Origin: Aromatoleum tolulyticum | GTDB taxonomy: Bacteria > Pseudomonadota > Gammaproteobacteria > Burkholderiales > Rhodocyclaceae | Direction of reading: 5' to 3' | DNA: 64,000 bases | NCBI RefSeq assembly: GCF_900156155.1 | Contig: NZ_FTMD01000009.1 | Location: 185,227 to 249,226, forward strand | Part shown: positions 51,891 through 60,112 of the stretch, piece after piece | Numbering within the stretch: position 1 is the stretch's first letter | How the letters are laid out: each line of letters opens with the position of its first letter | Program-made: the position numbers and the translations under genes | The notes under the pieces: model-generated | The model's database searches: none | The model's input: only the letters and a program-made list of their open reading frames with translations | What the model was told of the DNA's origin: nothing

Positions 51891-53582
51891 TCAGAACGTG
51901 CGTTGGACCGACAGCGAGATGAAGTCGCGGTCGCCGTGGAAGTTGTCGTACGAGAGCTCGGGCACCGCGGTGTTGTAGCGGATGACCGAACCGGGCGAGC
52001 CGATGTAGTGGGTGTAGGTGATGCCGGCCTGCCAGGTCTTCTGGTACTCGCCCTTCACGCCCACGCTGACGTTGCCGCCATGCTCCGACGGGAACAGCGC
52101 GCCGTTTACCGACGAGCGACCGGTGAGGCCGTAGCTCACGCCGATCGGCACCTGCAGGTCGAGTCCGGGCAGCACCTGGAAGTACTCGGGCTGGAAGATG
52201 AACTGGATCGCGCTCGCATCGCGCGTCGCGCGCGGGTCGAGCTGGTTGGCGTTGTCGGTGACCTCCAGGCGGCGGTTGTAGGCGAACTCGCCGATGAAGG
52301 AGGCGCCTTCCCATAGTGCGTTCGCGGACAGCACGCTGATCGCCGACAGGTTGAGGTGCAGCGTACGACCGACCGGGAAGGCGGCATTGCTGTCGCCGTC
52401 GGCGGTCGTGTTGCCCGGCAGGATCACCGTGTTGCCGCTCGCCACCAGCGGCATGTTGTCGCGGAAGGAGATCTCGCCGCCGACGTTGGTCTCGCCGAGC
52501 AGCGTGCTGAAGCTCGCGCCGACCGTGCGGATGTTCTCCGCGAAGACCTGCACGTAGTCGCCGATGCTGCCGTTGCGCGGATTCACGCCGGGGCGCAGGT
52601 AGAACTGCGGCATCTTGTCGTGGTATTGCGCGGCATACACGCCGTATTCGGTATCGCCCGCCTTGAACTTCAGCTGCAGGCCGCCCTGCCCCGAATCCTT
52701 CGCCTCGATGTCCTTGCCGCGATGCACGAAGGCCCCCGGCCCGAGGATGACGGTCTCGCCGCCCTCGTCGACGAAGTCCGCGAAGCTGAAGTACGAGCCC
52801 GCCGCCGGCAGGCGCGTCTTGCGCCATTCGGCCTGGTAGTACGCCCCGATCGAGAAGGTCGGGCTCACCTGCAGTTGCGCCGACACCTGCCCCACCGGGC
52901 GCAGGATTTCCTTGAACTGCGAGTTCGGCACCGACAGTGCCTTGATCAGGTCGAGCGAGGTCTGCGCGGCGGCGATGCCGTTGCTGCCGAAGAACAGGCT
53001 CTCGCCGTAGAGCTGCGTGAAGCGCCCGGCCTTCAGGTTCACGTTCATGTCGCCGGGCGTGAGGTTCGTCCACACGAAGGCATCCAGGAACTCCGCCTTG
53101 CGCCCGTGCAGGTCGCGCGTGTCGTCGGTGAATTCGTCGAAATCGGCCGAGCGCGAATTCACCAGCGCGCCGCCGAGCGCGCCCGGATTGTCGTTGCGAC
53201 GGTTGTACACCTCGTCGTACCAGGCGGCGCCGCTGACGCGGAAGCCGAAGTTGCGCTTGTAGCGGAAGTCGAATTCCGACAGCAGGTCGACGCGGTTGGA
53301 GATCAGCCCGCGGTCGAAGTTGAGGTCGCCGTCGTTGGTGTTGGCCTGCACGCCCAGCGAGTTGTCGGCGACGTTCGAATCGGCACCGCGCACGCGCCAT
53401 GCGGCGCTGTACTTGACGGTGTTGTCCCAGGTCATGCGGACGTCCGGATTGCCGATGTCGATCTGGAATGCAAAGGCGCTATGAGCGCCCGACATAGCCG
53501 CCAACGCGCCGATCACCGCGCCCACCGCCTTCCGCAGACGAATCTCCCGCGCACCGCGGCACGCCAACTTCTTCGACCCCAT
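51891..53582 (-). CDS. DUF1302 family outer-membrane protein
   Basis: This is a 563-residue protein from the ATG at 53582, chosen because AAGGAGGAAGAC lies directly ahead; the in-frame ATG at 53612 has no such site. A signal peptide (AVGAVIGALAAMSGAHSAFA) is followed by alternating beta-strand patterns such as VRMTWDNTVKYSAAWRV and LLSEFDFRYKRNFGFRVSGA. It ends in FISLSVQRTF with the terminal Phe expected of an outer-membrane barrel. DUF1302 proteins are presumed channels for hydrophobic substrates such as aromatics, terpenes and steroids. It is the first gene of the likely export operon. Confidence 0.92.
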   Translation of the reverse strand: MGSKKLACRGAREIRLRKAVGAVIGALAAMSGAHSAFAFQIDIGNPDVRMTWDNTVKYSAAWRVRGADSNVADNSLGVQANTNDGDLNFDRGLISNRVDLLSEFDFRYKRNFGFRVSGAAWYDEVYNRRNDNPGALGGALVNSRSADFDEFTDDTRDLHGRKAEFLDAFVWTNLTPGDMNVNLKAGRFTQLYGESLFFGSNGIAAAQTSLDLIKALSVPNSQFKEILRPVGQVSAQLQVSPTFSIGAYYQAEWRKTRLPAAGSYFSFADFVDEGGETVILGPGAFVHRGKDIEAKDSGQGGLQLKFKAGDTEYGVYAAQYHDKMPQFYLRPGVNPRNGSIGDYVQVFAENIRTVGASFSTLLGETNVGGEISFRDNMPLVASGNTVILPGNTTADGDSNAAFPVGRTLHLNLSAISVLSANALWEGASFIGEFAYNRRLEVTDNANQLDPRATRDASAIQFIFQPEYFQVLPGLDLQVPIGVSYGLTGRSSVNGALFPSEHGGNVSVGVKGEYQKTWQAGITYTHYIGSPGSVIRYNTAVPELSYDNFHGDRDFISLSVQRTF

Positions 53583-53661
53583 GTCTTCCTCCTTATGCGA
53601 GTTCTTTTCCATCGGTGCGCTCCGTCGGTGAATGCCGCGCGTCGCCCGATCTGGAGGAGGA

Positions 53662-53726
53662 AGTTATCGATGTCGAGAATTACCGTCCAATACCATTATT
53701 TGGCACGCTCAATACCTTCAAGGTAT
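53662..53726 (-). promoter_or_regulatory. LysR-type operator and promoter of the DUF1302 unit
   Basis: A perfect dyad ATACCTT-C-AAGGTAT (53712-53726) contains the T-N11-A core. After 18 bases comes the plus-strand 13-mer TACCGTCCAATAC (53681-53693), which supplies TTGGAC as a -35 on the minus strand, with ATAACT 17 bases on (53662-53667). Dyad, N18 and 13-mer recur with the same spacing and orientation before dmpC (24718-24782). It lies between the DUF1302 gene and the divergent LysR gene, the usual place for that regulator to bind and autoregulate. Confidence 0.8.
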
Positions 53727-53763
53727 CGTTTCGAAAACGGCCACTGACGGGGGACACGAGGAC

Positions 53764-54711
53764 ATGGACCTGCGACACCTGCGCTACTTCATCGCGGTAG
53801 CCGAGGAAGAAAACATCGGCCGCGCCGCTGCGCGCCTACACATCTCCCAGCCGCCACTCACGCGGCAGATCCAGCAACTGGAGGAAGAACTCGGCGTGCG
53901 CCTATTCACGCGCACGCCGAAGGGAATGGAGCTGACCCAGGCCGGGGAGCTGTTCCTGGAGGAGGCGCGCAACATCCGCTCCGTCGTCGAACAGGCCACC
54001 GAACGCACGCAGCGCGCGGGGCAAGGCAAGTTGGGACGCCTGGACATCGCGATTTTCGGCTCGGGCATCCTCGGCACGATCCCCAGGCTGCTGCTCGCTT
54101 TCCGCAACGACTATCCCGAGGTGAAGACGGTCCTGCACACGATGACCAAGGCCGAACAGATCGAAGCGCTGCGTCAGCGGCGCATCACGGTCGGCTTCAA
54201 TCGCATGCTCGCGCCCCTGCCCGACCTCGCCACCGAGCTGGTTGCGACCGAACGGCTTCTCGTCGCCATCAACGAGCATCACCCGCTCGCGCGCGAGGAG
54301 AGCGTGCCGTTTCAATCGCTTGCCGAGCATCCGATGGTCCTCTTCCCGACCGGAGCCCGTCCGAACTTCATGGACAAGGTGATGCGGCTGTGCGAGGCGG
54401 CCGGCTTCGTACCGCAGGTATCGCAGGAGGTCGGCGATGCGGTGACGGGCGTCGCGCTGGTCGCAGGCGGCTTCGGCGTCTGTCTCGTTCCGGAGTCGGT
54501 CACCGCTCTGACGCTCCCGGGCGTTGTCTTTCGTCCGCTCCAGGACGCCCCGGCCAACGCCAGCATCGACCTCAGCTGCCTCTATCGCGCAGACGATCAG
54601 TCACCGATTCTTTCGGCGTTTCTCGAGACCGTGCGCGCATTTCGCGACACGCAGACGATCGAGACGCCAGCGGACATCCGCAGTGCGACGGGCTGGGACG
54701 CTGACATGTGA
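53764..54711 (+). CDS. LysR-family transcriptional regulator
   Basis: This is a 315-residue protein from the ATG at 53764 (GAGGAC ahead). The N-terminal winged helix is MDLRHLRYFIAVAEEENIGR, AAARLHISQPPLTRQIQQLE and EELGVRLFTRTPKGMELTQA, close to the CatR/BenM/CbnR branch. The C-terminal effector domain follows (LDIAIFGSGILGTIPRLLLA, GVALVAGGFGVCLVPESV). It diverges from the DUF1302 gene over a perfect T-N11-A operator. A second copy of that operator lies upstream of dmpC, so its regulon probably includes the lower meta pathway. The inducer is unknown; a ring-cleavage intermediate or muconate-like acid is plausible for this branch. Confidence 0.92.
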   Translation: MDLRHLRYFIAVAEEENIGRAAARLHISQPPLTRQIQQLEEELGVRLFTRTPKGMELTQAGELFLEEARNIRSVVEQATERTQRAGQGKLGRLDIAIFGSGILGTIPRLLLAFRNDYPEVKTVLHTMTKAEQIEALRQRRITVGFNRMLAPLPDLATELVATERLLVAINEHHPLAREESVPFQSLAEHPMVLFPTGARPNFMDKVMRLCEAAGFVPQVSQEVGDAVTGVALVAGGFGVCLVPESVTALTLPGVVFRPLQDAPANASIDLSCLYRADDQSPILSAFLETVRAFRDTQTIETPADIRSATGWDADM

Positions 54712-54886
54712 TCCGAGCGGGTGGGCAGCGCCGGGCGGAACCAAGCATGGGCTTCTCGGAGTCACGCAAATCATGCATACGCCGATCGCTGGCCGGTATC
54801 TCAACGCATGGCCTATCGATATTTCGATTCCCCGATCGCGCCCCCTTTCGCGTGGCTGGGCGATAGATCATGGCCGGGCCGACAAC

Positions 54887-55909
54887 TCACATGAGCGAAT
54901 CCCGAGCCTCCGCCAAGGCGGCGGCCAGCCTCTTCCACGATTCGTCCGAGTCGGGCAGTCCGAACCGGATCAGCTCGTGGTCTTTGAAATACCGGGTCAG
55001 AATGCCGTTGCTGGCGAGGATTTCGTGGAATTCCCTGGCCCGCGGCGGCGCGACCGTCGCGAACAGCGCAGTCGCGCCCACTACCCCCATCGGTGCAAGC
55101 ATCCGCACCAGTCGCTGCCCGGCTTCGCGCAGGTACGGGCGCATGTCCCGCTGCCACGAGCGATCCGCCAGCGCGAGTCGCGCGACCTCGCGCGACGGCC
55201 CTGCAATCGTCCACGGTCCCAGTCGGGATGACAGGCGTTCGCGCAAGTCGGCTGATGCGAAGACGAACCCGACCCGAGCGCCGGCGAGGCCGAAGAACTT
55301 GCCCAGGGAACGCAAGACGATGAGGTTTGGCGCAGCGTCGGAACCGGCGATGGAAGCGAGGCTCTCCTCCGGATTCACGTCGATGAACGCTTCGTCGACG
55401 ACGAGCACCCCGCCGCGCGCGCTGAGCGACGCGGCCGCCTCCAGCAGTTCGGCGCGTCCGTAGCTTCGACCCGTGGGATTGTTGGGATTGCACACGACGA
55501 CATGCGGCGATCCGCCGGCCAATGCGCCGCACAGGTCGCCGCCGAGGTGCAGACGGACGTCATGCCCGTGTGTCCTCCATGCATGAGGGTGTTCGTTGTA
55601 GAGGGGGGACAGGCAGGTCACCGAGCTGCGCGAAAATAGCAGCGGAAGCGTCTGTATCGCGGCCTGGGAACCGGCTACGGCAAGCCCGTGCGAACTTCCG
55701 TAGTAACCTGCGGCCACCTCCTCCAGACCGTCCTCCTCTTCGGGCAAACGCTTCCACGACTGGGCAGGGAGCGGTGGCACCGGCCAGCCGTAGGGACTCA
55801 CGCCGGTCGACAAGTCGAGCCAATCGGCAAGCGGAATGCCGTAGCGGGCCGCAGCAGCCCGCAGCCTGCCCCCGTGCTCCGGGCTGTGGACACCTTGGCC
55901 GTTCGTCAT
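54887..55909 (-). CDS. cobD: Threonine-phosphate decarboxylase-like PLP enzyme (CobD/CobC)
   Basis: This is a 340-residue fold-type I PLP enzyme. The ATG at 55909 is preferred, with a GTG at 55924 also possible; neither has a strong ribosome-binding site. HGGRLRAAAARYGIPLADWL then DLSTGVSPYGWP is the CobD signature. VCNPNNPTGRSYG, VVDEAFID and SLGKFFGLAGARVGF (PLP Lys) complete the active site. CobD makes (R)-1-amino-2-propanol phosphate for the cobalamin nucleotide loop. No other cob genes are visible, but a cobalamin riboswitch lies 1 kb away. It might be part of a larger cob cluster that was broken up. Confidence 0.85.
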   Translation of the reverse strand: MTNGQGVHSPEHGGRLRAAAARYGIPLADWLDLSTGVSPYGWPVPPLPAQSWKRLPEEEDGLEEVAAGYYGSSHGLAVAGSQAAIQTLPLLFSRSSVTCLSPLYNEHPHAWRTHGHDVRLHLGGDLCGALAGGSPHVVVCNPNNPTGRSYGRAELLEAAASLSARGGVLVVDEAFIDVNPEESLASIAGSDAAPNLIVLRSLGKFFGLAGARVGFVFASADLRERLSSRLGPWTIAGPSREVARLALADRSWQRDMRPYLREAGQRLVRMLAPMGVVGATALFATVAPPRAREFHEILASNGILTRYFKDHELIRFGLPDSDESWKRLAAALAEARDSLM

Positions 55910-55941
55910 GTTTTCGATCTTCACAAGCAGGAGAACCTTAT

Positions 55942-56232
55942 TCAGAACGAGCTGGAGTTGCTCACGGATGTGAGCTGACGGCTCAAGCTCGCCAACCTGG
56001 CATGCATATGCGTATCACTGGCCCGCAATACCAGCTCCGCACAGCGATGAAGATCCTCGTTTTCGAGCGCGGCGCCGCAACCGACGGCATCTTCCAGGCG
56101 CTTTAGTGACAGTCGCCGGTGCCCGAGCCTGAGACTGTGCCGCAGCAATGCCAACACCGCCGCCTTGCGTTGCGCCTCGTCCTGCGCGTCGGAAAACGCC
56201 TGTTTCAGTCTCTTCGCTGCATCTCTGGGCAC
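55942..56232 (-). CDS. Small helical hypothetical protein
   Basis: This is a 96-residue protein with a GTG start at 56232, six bases after AGGAG, which strongly supports translation. The product is helical and rich in Ala, Leu and Arg (RDAAKRLKQAFSDAQDEAQR, KAAVLALLRHSLRLGHRRLS, LKRLEDAVGCGAALENEDLH). No family was recognised. The open frame extends upstream into the hydantoinase remnant, so an automatic caller may join the two into one false 258-residue gene. It precedes the cobD-like gene on the same strand. Confidence 0.6.
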   Translation of the reverse strand: MPRDAAKRLKQAFSDAQDEAQRKAAVLALLRHSLRLGHRRLSLKRLEDAVGCGAALENEDLHRCAELVLRASDTHMHARLASLSRQLTSVSNSSSF

Positions 56233-56426
56233 ATTGTTCTCCTGGAGATCACGACAACAGAAATAAAAGGGAAAGACGCCACACGCGAGGGAATGCGGGG
56301 TGGAGAGGGAGAACAGCCATCGAGTGCTTGCTGGCATCTTTCCATAAACTGAAATCTTCTTTATCGGCCACCTTCGGGCCGGCGTAATTCCATGCAGGGC
56401 TTCGCCCGTTTCCGCCCTGCTTTTAC

Positions 56427-56718
56427 AATCAATCGAGCTGCTTTGCACCTGCCGCTCGTCGTAGCCGATGAGCAAGGCGCAGACCGGGGATCCCTTGCCT
56501 TCGACGACCGAGTTCGTGGTCAGCGTCGTCGACAGGGACACGAGCACGACGTCTGGCAGGGATTCCGGCGGCAGGCTGTCGATCGCCTTCGCGATGCCGA
56601 TCGTCAGGTCATGGCGGGTCGTCAGCTGCTTTGCGGCAGCAAGCACTTCGCGCCGCTCGTCGATAAGGACCGCGTCGGTGAAGGTTCCTCCGGTATCGAT
56701 ACCCAGCATCAGGCCCAT
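56427..56718 (-). pseudogene. N-terminal remnant of a hydantoinase/oxoprolinase (HyuA-type) protein
   Basis: From an ATG at 56718 (AGAGGACGAAG ahead) the minus strand encodes MGLMLGIDTGGTFTDAVLID, then LVSLSTTLTTNSVVEGKGSP and ALLIGYDERQ, the hallmark N-terminal domain of HyuA/acetone- and acetophenone-carboxylase alpha-type proteins. Similarity stops after ~97 residues, whereas the normal protein has 650 or more. The reading frame then runs by chance into the small gene at 55942-56232. It is a 3'-truncated gene relic. Confidence 0.85.
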
Positions 56719-56980
56719 CTTCGTCCTCTACTCAGACAAGTCTCCGTTGAAAGTCACGACAGGCGAGACGGCATCCTGTCGGCGGAACGCGATGCTCAAT
56801 GCTGTCACCGGCTTTTCCGGCTCCAGACCGTGCCGCTATCGGCCCATCGTCAAATCTAGTCTCCCGCGCGGACGACGCCTGTCTGGTTGCGACGACCTCA
56901 GGCCGGCCTGCGACGTCTGCCCCGATAGCGGGAACAGCGCTATTGACGAGGGCCTCCGTCGTCGCGAGAATTGCACCCGA

Positions 56981-57177
56981 TTCGGCAATGACGGCGAAAC
57001 CAATCGCCGTCGGAACACGGTGCGAGCTTGCTCAATTCCGTGGCGGGCCCGCCGCTGTAACCGGGGATGAACGTCGCTGGGATGTCGGTAGATTCCGAAC
57101 ATCCAGTCACTGTCGGGGAACACCCCGGCGGGAAGGCGCGGCAGTTCGCGTGATCCGGGAGCCAGAAGACCTGCCGT
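56981..57177 (+). ncRNA. Cobalamin riboswitch
   Basis: The conserved elements are present in order on the plus strand: GGAACACGGTGCGAG then ATTCCGTGGCGGGC (P3 region), GCCGCTGTAACCGGGGATGA (P4/P5 core), CAGTCACTGTC, GGGAAGGCGCGGCAG (P6 side) and the B12 box GAGCCAGAAGACCTGCC. Exact ends are estimated. It is followed by a strong intrinsic terminator (57211-57262) and then the cbpA-like gene, so adenosylcobalamin or a related corrinoid probably controls transcription read-through. It does not precede a classical cob or btuB gene, which makes the target unusual. Confidence 0.9.
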
Positions 57178-57210
57178 ATCGACTGTTTTTGTAGCTGAAA
57201 CCAATGGCAA

Positions 57211-57262
57211 GGGTTTCGCTGTCCGCACTTGGCCGTGCGGCAGCGGAGCCCTTTTTGTTTTT
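57211..57262 (+). terminator. Intrinsic terminator (attenuator) of the cobalamin riboswitch
   Basis: GGGTTTCGCTGTCCGCAC pairs with GTGCGGCAGCGGAGCCC across a short TTGGCC loop, giving a long GC-rich stem with one bulge, followed by TTTTTGTTTTTG. It lies between the B12 box and the ribosome-binding site of the peptide gene, so it is placed to act as the expression platform. Confidence 0.85.
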
Positions 57263-57287
57263 GTGTTTGGAAAAACAGGAGAATCGG

Positions 57288-57464
57288 ATGCCTTCGACTG
57301 ATATCAAGCAACAAGCCGCGAAAATCGCCGTTTCCGGCGCAGCAAACACCGCTGTGTGCGGCGCCGAAGCGAAGCCGGCGATCATCGCCACCCGCAAGCG
57401 TTGCGAGGCGGACGGGGTGGGGCTGTCCCATTACGTCCTGATGGACCGCAAGGCGGTGCGATGA
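57288..57464 (+). CDS. cbpA: Precursor-like peptide CbpA (putative radical-SAM substrate)
   Basis: This is a 58-residue peptide from the ATG at 57288 (CAGGAGAATCGG ahead). The sequence begins MPSTDIKQQAAKIAVSGAAN and ends GVGLSHYVLMDRKAVR, with cysteines at residues 24 and 39. Its stop overlaps the start of the radical-SAM gene by four bases, as is usual for a peptide and its modifying enzyme. The arrangement (cobalamin riboswitch, short peptide, SPASM enzyme) fits the bioinformatically defined CbpA/CbpB cassettes; the name is from memory of that family. No mature product is known. Confidence 0.75.
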   Translation: MPSTDIKQQAAKIAVSGAANTAVCGAEAKPAIIATRKRCEADGVGLSHYVLMDRKAVR

Positions 57465-58879
57465 GCGGCCTCGTTTCGACCGCTCGCGCCCCGTCCGCGG
57501 GGCGTTATGCCAACCTCGGTTGCGGCGCGAGCCTGATTCCATTCGACATCGGCCACGCGGACTACGTGGCGCTGAGCGATCCCGCCAGCGCTTTCTGGGC
57601 GCTGGTGCGCAAGGACAAGCTCGCCGACACGCTGACCGATAGCGCGCTGATGGCGGGCTATCGGGCAAAGGCCGACGATTTCGCACGGGAGCTGCATGCG
57701 CTGCGCTTCGAGCTGAAGCCGTCGGCCGTGTACGTCAATCCGACCGAGCGCTGCAACCTGAACTGCACCTACTGCTACATCCCGGAAGGCATGCGCCGCA
57801 GCGGGCAGCACATGTCGACGGATCGGCTGGTGGAGGCGCTCGGGCGGCTCAAGTCGTATTTTTCGACCGTGATGCCCGAGGGGCGCAAGCCGCGCGTGAT
57901 CTTCCACGGTGCGGAACCGCTGATGAATCAGGCCGCGCTGTTCTCGGCCATCGACACGTTCAAGGACGAGTACGTTTTCGGCGTCCAGACCAACGCCACC
58001 CTGCTCGACGAGGAGGCGATCGAGTTTCTCTCCGCGCGCAACGTCAGCATCGGCTTGTCGCTCGACGGGCCCCTTGCCGAGACCACCGACGCGACGCGCC
58101 TGACCTTCGGCGGCAAGAGCGTGCACGACAAGGTCCTGCGTGCGATGGAGTCGCTGCGCGGATATTCAGCCTGGAGCGTGATCGCGACCTGCACCGAGAA
58201 GAACCTGGACCAGCTCGTTCCGCTGGTGGATCTCTTCCATGCGCATGAGGTGCCGACCTGCATGCTCAATGCGGTGCGCTGTACCCTGCCAGGCGCTCGG
58301 ACCGTCCGTCCCGACGACGAGGCCCTGGCGCGTGCCTTCATCGCAGCGCTCGAGCGCACGCATGCCCTGTACCGCGAAACGGGCCGCAAGATGGTCGTCG
58401 CCAACTTCGCGAACATTCTGCTGGCGATCCTGGCACCGACGGCGCGCCGCCTGATGTGCGACATCTCGCCGTGTGGCGGCGGACGTGCGTTCTTCGCGCT
58501 CGCACCCGACGGCGGCCTGTTCCCGTGCAGCGAGTTCATCGGGCTGGATGCGTTCCGCGGCGGCAACCTGTTCACGGACCGCATCGAGGATGTGCTCGAA
58601 AGCGAGGCGTTCCGCACGGTCACCGGGCGGGACGTCGACCGGATCGATCCGTGCAAGGGCTGCGCGATCCGGCATTTCTGCGGCTCGCCCTGTCCGGCCG
58701 AGGCGCACGAGATGAACGGCGGCATGGACCGTGTCGGGGCGTTCTGCGGCTTCTACGAGGAGCAGACGCGCTATGCATTCCGCCTGATCGCGGACGGCAA
58801 GGCGAATGACTTCCTGTGGGACGGATGGGATGCGGAGGACGGCGGCGTCGAGACGAGTTTCGACTTCGTGCTGCCCTGA
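57461..58879 (+). CDS. cbpB: Peptide-modifying radical SAM/SPASM enzyme CbpB-like
   Basis: This is a 472-residue protein. A ~90-residue N-terminal region with no assigned domain is followed by the radical SAM core (CNLNCTYCYIPEG, the CxxxCxxC cluster site, then FHGAEPLMN). The C-terminal cysteine-rich SPASM domain has MCDISPCGGG, LFPCSEF, CKGCAIRHFCGSPCP and AFCGFYEEQ, predicted to bind two auxiliary [4Fe-4S] clusters. SPASM maturases modify side chains of a short peptide, here probably the overlapping cbpA product. No exporter or protease gene follows; a hairpin terminator lies after the stop. Confidence 0.9.
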   Translation: MSGLVSTARAPSAGRYANLGCGASLIPFDIGHADYVALSDPASAFWALVRKDKLADTLTDSALMAGYRAKADDFARELHALRFELKPSAVYVNPTERCNLNCTYCYIPEGMRRSGQHMSTDRLVEALGRLKSYFSTVMPEGRKPRVIFHGAEPLMNQAALFSAIDTFKDEYVFGVQTNATLLDEEAIEFLSARNVSIGLSLDGPLAETTDATRLTFGGKSVHDKVLRAMESLRGYSAWSVIATCTEKNLDQLVPLVDLFHAHEVPTCMLNAVRCTLPGARTVRPDDEALARAFIAALERTHALYRETGRKMVVANFANILLAILAPTARRLMCDISPCGGGRAFFALAPDGGLFPCSEFIGLDAFRGGNLFTDRIEDVLESEAFRTVTGRDVDRIDPCKGCAIRHFCGSPCPAEAHEMNGGMDRVGAFCGFYEEQTRYAFRLIADGKANDFLWDGWDAEDGGVETSFDFVLP

Positions 58880-58906
58880 GCCACGCCGCACCTGTCGCCG
58901 TCATTC

Positions 58907-58939
58907 AAGGCCCGCCCGGGGAATTCCCGCGCGGGCCTT
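58907..58939. terminator. Bidirectional hairpin between convergent genes
   Basis: AAGGCCCGC and GCGGGCCTT are perfect 9-base arms, extended inwards by CGGG/CCCG after one C-C mismatch, around GAATTC. It lies between the radical-SAM gene (plus) and the gbc chimera (minus). The plus-strand arm is followed by GGTTTA, so the T run is weak, but the position and stem strength support termination in both directions. Confidence 0.65.
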
Positions 58940-58942
58940 GGT

Positions 58943-60112
58943 TTATCGCTCGATCACCAGATCGCTCAAGGGCGTGCTGCAGCAGGGAAGGATGTAGCCC
59001 TGGTCGATCTCCCGCTGGCGGATTCCCCCGCCATGCTCCATGTGCACCTCGCCCGAGACGAGGCGCGACTTGCAGGTGCCGCACATTCCCTTGGCGCAGG
59101 ACGAAGGCAGGCGCAGCCCGGCCACGCGCGCCGCTTCCAGCACCTTCTGCCCCGGGGCGCAGGCGACCGTGTGTCCGCTCTTGGAGAATTCCACGCTGAA
59201 GCCGACCGCCTCGCACGCCGAAACGCCCGCACTGGCGGAATCCTCGTCCGCCGGCTCGCCAGGCAAGTCGGCGAAGGAGAAACTCTCCTCGTGATGCCGC
59301 GCCATGTCGAAGCCACCCTCGGTCAGCAGCGCACGCACTGCCGCCATGTAGGGCGCCGGTCCGCAGCAGAACACCTCGCGCTCGGCAAAGTCCGGAGCGA
59401 TGCGGGCGAGGAGTTGCAGGTCGAGGTAGCCCGTCGGTGCAGCCCACTCGGCCTCGCCGCCACGCCCCTCGCACACGAAGGCGGTGCGGAAGCCCGGCTG
59501 GTTGCCGGCCAGGAGGCCCAGTTCGCGGCGGAAGATGATATCCGCGGGGGTGCGCGCGCTATGCACGAAGACCACGTCGCGGTCCTCGCCGAGATCGTGA
59601 AAGCTGCGCGACATGGACATCAGCGGCGTGATCCCCGAGCCGCCGGACTGGAGGCCCGCCGCCTCCCAGCGGGCGTGTTCCCGACCGATGAGATCCCTGA
59701 AAGCCTGGACCTGCTCCATATTCGACGGCGACGGCTGGTAGCCGAAGCCGTACTCGTAGAGCGAAATCGTCAGTTCGGGATGGTTGCTTACGCAGTGATA
59801 GCACTCGCGGTTGTTCTCCATCACGAGCTTCCAGTTGCCGGCCTCGACGATCTCGTCCTGCACTGCGATCTTGCAGTCGGTGAGGCGGTGGGGCCCGACG
59901 TAGCGCTCCATCGCTTCGCGCATCTGGGCAAAGTCCTGCGGCGGGTTCTCGGCCAGACAGACGAAGATGAGGCCGGCGACGCTCTCCACGTGCACGCGCT
60001 TCAGGCCGCGCCCCGAAGGATCGAAATCCTCGCCCATGTGCTCCGCGTAGATCAGCTTGCCGGTGAGGTCGTAGGTCCACTGATGGTAGGGACACATCGA
60101 ACGCCTCTTCAA
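58943..60112 (-). pseudogene. In-frame chimera of glycine-betaine demethylase GbcA and GbcB fragments
   Basis: The 389-codon frame joins two halves. Residues ~6-153 are the middle of a Rieske-type dioxygenase alpha subunit of the GbcA group: CPYHQWTYDLTGKLIYAEHM, WKLVMENNRECYHCVSNHPE. The first Cys-x-His of the Rieske centre and the mononuclear-iron C-terminal half are missing. From ~154 the sequence is the GbcB reductase: SGGSGITPLMSMSRSF, FCCGPAPYMAAVRALL and a C-terminal plant-type ferredoxin (SSCAKGMCGTCKSRLVSGEV). The reductase FAD domain is absent. One deletion therefore fused the genes, and the 5' end is cut at ~60095 where an AraC fragment begins. It is probably non-functional. Confidence 0.85.

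Noticed and set aside
53699..53714. TGGCACG sequence as a possible sigma-54 promoter near the LysR gene
   Set aside because: The invariant GC at the -12 position is missing (AC is present); the region is better explained by the LysR-type operator.
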